Program-made: the position numbers and the translations under genes
Assembly (NCBI GenBank): GCA_003557865.1
Contig: PWNK01000037.1
Span: 1-43,558 of the forward strand
Length of the DNA: 43,558 bases
Source: Desulfonatronovibrio sp.
GTDB lineage: Bacteria; Desulfobacterota; Desulfovibrionia; Desulfovibrionales; Desulfonatronovibrionaceae
Direction of reading: 5' to 3'
In this document: positions 43,318 to 43,558 of the stretch, one piece after another
Position numbering within the stretch: position 1 is the stretch's first letter
Layout: each line of letters starts with the position of its first letter
Notes under the pieces: generated by a model
What the model saw: only the letters and a program-made list of their open reading frames with translations
Database searches by the model: none
Told to the model about the DNA's origin: nothing

Positions 43318-43558
43318 ATGCAAAAATTTCCTACCCTGGATCTGTTTTCCGGTTTTGATCCAAATTATAAGTTCTGTCTTGGAAGCAGCACTGTTTCGGA
43401 CTCATGGACCGAGGAGTTTAAAAGTATTTTTCAGGATGCAGTCAGCACCGGCAGTCAAGGACAAAGTGGCTGGTCCGTTGTCCAGGACTGGAACAAACAT
43501 GGCCGTCAGACCATGAACCGGCAAAATGACCATTGCCTTCACCACGAGCCCATTACCA
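43318..43558 (+). CDS. 5' part of an unrecognised gene running off the right edge
   Basis: An open frame of 80 codons with no stop before the window ends, starting MQKFPTLDLFSGFDPNYKF. An AAGGAG site lies eight bases before the ATG, 68 bp after the GT9 stop. The sequence is polar (Gln, Ser, Asp, His) with no signal peptide or membrane segment. I do not recognise a family. Association with the glycosyltransferase pair would fit a surface or flagellar structure, but that is only a suggestion. Confidence 0.7.
   Translation, partial: MQKFPTLDLFSGFDPNYKFCLGSSTVSDSWTEEFKSIFQDAVSTGSQGQSGWSVVQDWNKHGRQTMNRQNDHCLHHEPIT

Overview
The window is a chromosomal segment of about 43.6 kb from a Gram-negative bacterium. 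The best fit is a sulfate-reducing deltaproteobacterium (Desulfobacterota, probably Desulfovibrionales). That placement is inference, based on Kdo/lipopolysaccharide genes (kdsB, waaA), the hydrogenase maturation set hypCDE, a ferredoxin:thioredoxin-reductase-like protein without a plant-type partner subunit, separate glnS and gltX genes, and the gene order rimP-nusA-rnpM-infB-DUF503-rbfA-nrnA-truB-rpsO-pnp. No phage, plasmid, rRNA or CRISPR array is visible. There is one tRNA gene, tRNA-Gly(CCC).

Layout. 1-5 kb: edge of a leftward gene, the membrane protease htpX, a lysozyme-like protein with a long disordered N-terminus, a DMT exporter and a membrane-anchored thioredoxin. 5-11.5 kb, rightward: recD2, glnS, thiD, lipA. 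11.6-21.6 kb, leftward: a ten-gene translation/RNA-metabolism operon from rimP to pnp, with a tRNA gene and an intrinsic terminator just upstream. 21.8-26.5 kb, leftward: an overlapping envelope/pyrimidine operon (HD protein, ddl, waaA, kdsB, carA) ending in a terminator. 26.8-29.5 kb, rightward: hypC-hypD-hypE and a small DUF2905 membrane protein. 29.5-32.6 kb, leftward: gltX, an Nfu-type Fe-S protein, a glutaredoxin/FTR-like redox pair and a CBS-ACT protein. 33.1-38 kb, rightward: moxR, DUF58, a TgpA-like transglutaminase and an M23 peptidase. 38-43.5 kb: a bacterial cereblon-like CULT-domain protein (leftward), then panB, dtd, two glycosyltransferases and the start of an unrecognised gene.

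The most unusual features are in the intergenic DNA. Three kinds of small fold-back elements occur. Family A (135-356 and 9443-9676) has 14-bp terminal repeats starting GTAA and perfect 8-bp direct flanking repeats, as expected for IS66-derived MITEs. Family B (three copies, about 170-200 bp) has ends of the form TAGTTTYCATCC and strong internal stems. Element C (40006-40155) has 25-bp terminal repeats and a perfect 8-bp duplication ATGATGAA, and it sits exactly on the start codon of a glycosyltransferase gene. Among proteins, the 127-residue CULT protein at 38065-38448 is the most notable: it keeps the three-tryptophan cage of cereblon with identical spacing.
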